Part shown: in pieces, positions 61,966 through 64,000 of the stretch
How positions within the stretch are numbered: the stretch's first letter is position 1
Layout of the letters: each line of letters starts with the position of its first letter
Origin: Allium sativum
Lineage: Eukaryota > Streptophyta > Magnoliopsida > Asparagales > Amaryllidaceae
NCBI GenBank assembly: GCA_030737875.1
Contig: CM060926.1
Coordinates: 316,732,922 to 316,796,921, forward strand
Length of the DNA stretch: 64,000 nucleotides
Direction of reading: 5' to 3'
Made by a program: the position numbers and the translations under genes
Notes under the pieces: generated by a model
Told to the model about the DNA's origin: nothing
The model's database searches: none
The model's input: the letters and a program-made list of their open reading frames with translations, nothing else

Positions 61966-62478
61966 TTCTCATTCTTCATTTTCCTTGATAAAAGTTCCTT
62001 TTGAGTTATTATTTTCTTCTTCTTTGTTGAGTGCAGAGATCATCCGACGCATGTTATCGAGATGACTCTCCTGATTCTTAATCATCTGCATGTGATTCAA
62101 ATCTAAGTGATACTGATTATGAAGGATGATAGGGAGAGTATTCTTGAAGGAGTTAGGAGTTTCATCTAGATTTTCACTTAAACTATGAATTGGAGAAGTC
62201 ATGGAATGATAAAATTGAAAAAACAATGAATGGGTATTAAGGAGGAATGAAAAGATAAGTTTTCTAGAAAAAATAGGTATTTGTAGGCTCTGGAATTCGT
62301 TTAAAATGAATAGACACAAGTTGGTTGAGATAGTTTTTAAATTCAAAAAAATTTGAAAATTGGCAGTTATATGTCGACATGTGGGGGTAGCCCTTGTCGA
62401 CATGTCTCTTATAGTTTTTTGAATTTTGAGAATTTTGTGAGTTGTGTTTAATTTTGGTTTGTATATAGTTTTTAACAC
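61966..62478 (-). pseudogene. Possible C-terminal part or duplicate of the 'putative plant transposon protein'-like gene
   Basis: A 169-codon minus-strand frame. Its upstream half repeats the nature of the leader at 63,850-63,925 (palindrome pair, then pyrimidine-rich DNA). Its second half, after MTSPIHSLSENLDETPNSF, is Asn/Gln/Met-rich with LNHMQMIKNQESHLDNMRRM, the sort of tail seen at the end of plant 'putative transposon protein' ORFs. It could be a real small protein or the 3' exon of the gene described at 62,640-63,899. Confidence 0.35.
62371..62405. repeat. Paired ATGTCGACAT palindromes, left set
   Basis: ATGTCGACAT (62,371-62,380) and TGTCGACATGT (62,395-62,405), separated by GTGGGGGTAGCCCT. 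A very similar pair lies at 63,889-63,922. Confidence 0.85.
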
Positions 62479-62639
62479 ACTAATGGTAATTCCAGAGATG
62501 TTTTAGAGGTAATAAAGAAAAATGTAAGAACTTCATTGATAATTTTAATCGCGATACATAAAGATCATACATAACAAGAAATTGAAGTACGATAATGAAA
62601 ACAGAAACTACTACAACTAGAAAATAAAACTAGAATTTA

Positions 62640-63899
62640 GTGGAGGATGATGAATATGAAGACAATTCAAGCTTGCGACTCACTATCCCAAAGAACTTGC
62701 TCATCTTTGTAGAGATATGTTCTATTTTCTTACTAAATGATCTCTTTAAATCTTATGATTTTCATCTATGGTCAGTTGGCTCTTAAGGAGGAAATTATTG
62801 GATGGATTGGAGGTTTCAGTGGGATATTCTATGCTTTCTAAGTACATATTTTCATCTTCTTCCTCTTTGTCGATTTTCGTTCTTCTTTTTCTCGAGCCAA
62901 ACTTTATTCTTTTTCTGAAAGCATTTCATATGGTTGAAACACTAACGGGATCTTCATAAGAGATATGTTTTTGAAATTAAACACCTTTTTAGAAACAAAC
63001 TCTTCTCCTTTGAAATCAACTCCAAAAGTTTGAAAATATGTGTGAATTAAATTCCATGATAAATCGTAATTTTACCCGTTTAAAAATATTTTTCTTGAAA
63101 TTCATCCAAAATAACTTAAGCCCAATTAATGTCATAATTTCCAAAATTAGCAAAAAGAGCTTTGCAAACTTTTATTGTACGGTTATTGAATTTTCGCAAA
63201 TGAGGTGTCATAGTGTGTTGAAGAAGTAGATTAACAATTCTTGCTTTTGGTAAAAAAATATTGATTTTTGAATTTGAAATGTCCATCATTCTTAAAAATA
63301 TAGTGAAAGGTCTCTTGGTCATATTCACTAATTTTGAAATTCCTGACATCTAATCCCATGCTCCTACAATCCATAACATTTCCAATTTGAGTTGCTCTTA
63401 CACTATTCTGAATTTCATTCTCATTTCCTTCGTAAAAGCCTCGATTCAAGTTAACATAAAACATTTTGACAAGATTCGAATAGCAGACATAATCATTTTC
63501 CCAAAAATCAATCAAACTAAGAACACTATTTTGATTTAAGAGAGCTTCAAGTTCATAATATCGAAAATCACTGAAAATAGAAAATTTTCTCATACCGACT
63601 TTACCAAAGTTTACATAGTTGATGTAATCTTTGATAGCTTCTGGGTTGTTAAAAAGAAAGCCTTTGGTGGCCTTTGATAGCCTCATGTGCTTGGAGTTCT
63701 TGAGGAAGCCATTAGAGAGTTTTGTAAGGAGTAGAAGATAGATATGAATTTTGAAATAAAGGTGGAAAGAGATGATAAATAGAGAATCGATAAATATGTT
63801 CTTGTGTTTAGAGACACATTTTGAGTACATTAGAGTCGATAAAAAGGTGGAGGGAATTGAAAAGTTTGAATTTGAAATTTTCAGGAGGCATGTCAACAT
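62640..63899 (-). pseudogene. Decayed 'putative plant transposon protein'-like gene
   Basis: On the minus strand a 222-codon frame (63,899-63,231) contains YYELEALLNQN...FWENDYVCYSNLVKMFYVNL, a Gly/Glu/Asn-rich linker, and FKISEYDQETFHYIFKNDG. A shifted frame (63,349-63,116) continues with LLQHTMTPHLRKFNNRTIKV and NYDINWA. Further broken frames give a FTHIFKLL-like block near 63,030-63,060 and an acidic/basic stretch KKRTKIDKEEEDENMYLESI (about 62,830-62,890). The block order (L...FY.NL, then I..IL.I.NEG-like, then LP...THR, then a V.KIP-like end) resembles the plant-specific domain called putative plant transposon protein, often embedded in retroelement interiors. Several frameshifts; function unknown. 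Confidence 0.45.
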
Positions 63900-63922
63900 G
63901 TAGGGTAAGGCATGTCGACATG
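63889..63922. repeat. Paired ATGTCGACAT palindromes, right set
   Basis: CATGTCAACATG (one base off) and CATGTCGACATG spaced by TAGGGTAAGG. Located just upstream of the minus-strand frame that starts at 63,899. Confidence 0.85.
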
Positions 63923-64000
63923 TCTTCTATATTTTCGAAAGTCATGTGTATTTTCCTTTTTGGTTGTTTATATATATATGTATATATTTAAAATTTTATA

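Overview
The window is AT-rich nuclear DNA of a flowering plant, most likely a eudicot. It holds plant-type LTR retrotransposons primed by initiator tRNA-Met, a LINE, CACTA, hAT-like and PIF/Harbinger-like DNA elements, a eukaryotic tRNA-Leu(CAA), and broken fragments of plant gene families (At14a/UPF0496-like, NAM/SANT-associated-like, 'putative plant transposon protein'-like). I see no bacterial operons, organellar gene clusters, rRNA or CRISPR arrays. No full-length intact protein-coding gene is visible; most of the longer open frames lie inside LTRs or other repeats.

Layout. 1-16,945: a three-level nest. A PIF/Harbinger (Tourist-like) MITE (322-16,942, TSD TTA) is interrupted by a minus-oriented solo LTR (583-16,634), which is interrupted by a complete LARD-type retroelement (1,058-12,168) with 4.66-kb LTRs, a 1.79-kb non-coding interior and an exact GGATC target duplication. 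16,946-29,643: mostly non-coding or decayed DNA with a possible last exon (17,203-17,306), a ~260-bp tandem duplication, a Helitron-like 3' end, two LTR remnants, a degraded NAM/SANT-associated-like gene (minus, about 24.0-25.6 kb), a foldback element, a hAT-like MITE with 8-bp TSD (25,954-26,413) and an unidentified Ser-rich pseudogene (27,958-28,710).

29,644-43,019: a second complete LARD-type element on the minus strand, with LTRs of 5,955 and 6,009 bp around only 1.41 kb of non-coding interior, exact TSD ATATG. It appears to have landed in the last codons of a degenerate minus-strand coding region. 44,102-44,185: tRNA-Leu(CAA), slightly degraded. 45,049-50,323: a complete but dead Ty1/copia element with 234-bp LTRs, unusual TA...TA ends and TSD AAGAG; its gag-pol frame has many stops and a frameshift.

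51,437-61,220: a second nest. A 5'-truncated LINE (minus) is interrupted by a non-autonomous CACTA element (51,849-60,656), which carries a captured At14a/UPF0496-like exon fragment and is itself interrupted by a 6.1-kb solo LTR (53,557-59,657) of the same family as the one in the first nest. 61.97-63.90 kb: a decayed gene resembling plant 'putative transposon protein' genes, with paired ATGTCGACAT palindromes beside each part.

The main biological theme is a group of related giant-LTR, coding-deficient retroelements (two complete, two solo). They share the iMet primer site, a GAGGACGAA...AAGTGGG polypurine region, a PBS-adjacent leader, a GC-rich island 1-2 kb into the LTR and paired GTTTCGTCGAATTC-type motifs. 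They must be mobilised in trans; no partner encoding gypsy proteins is present in the window.
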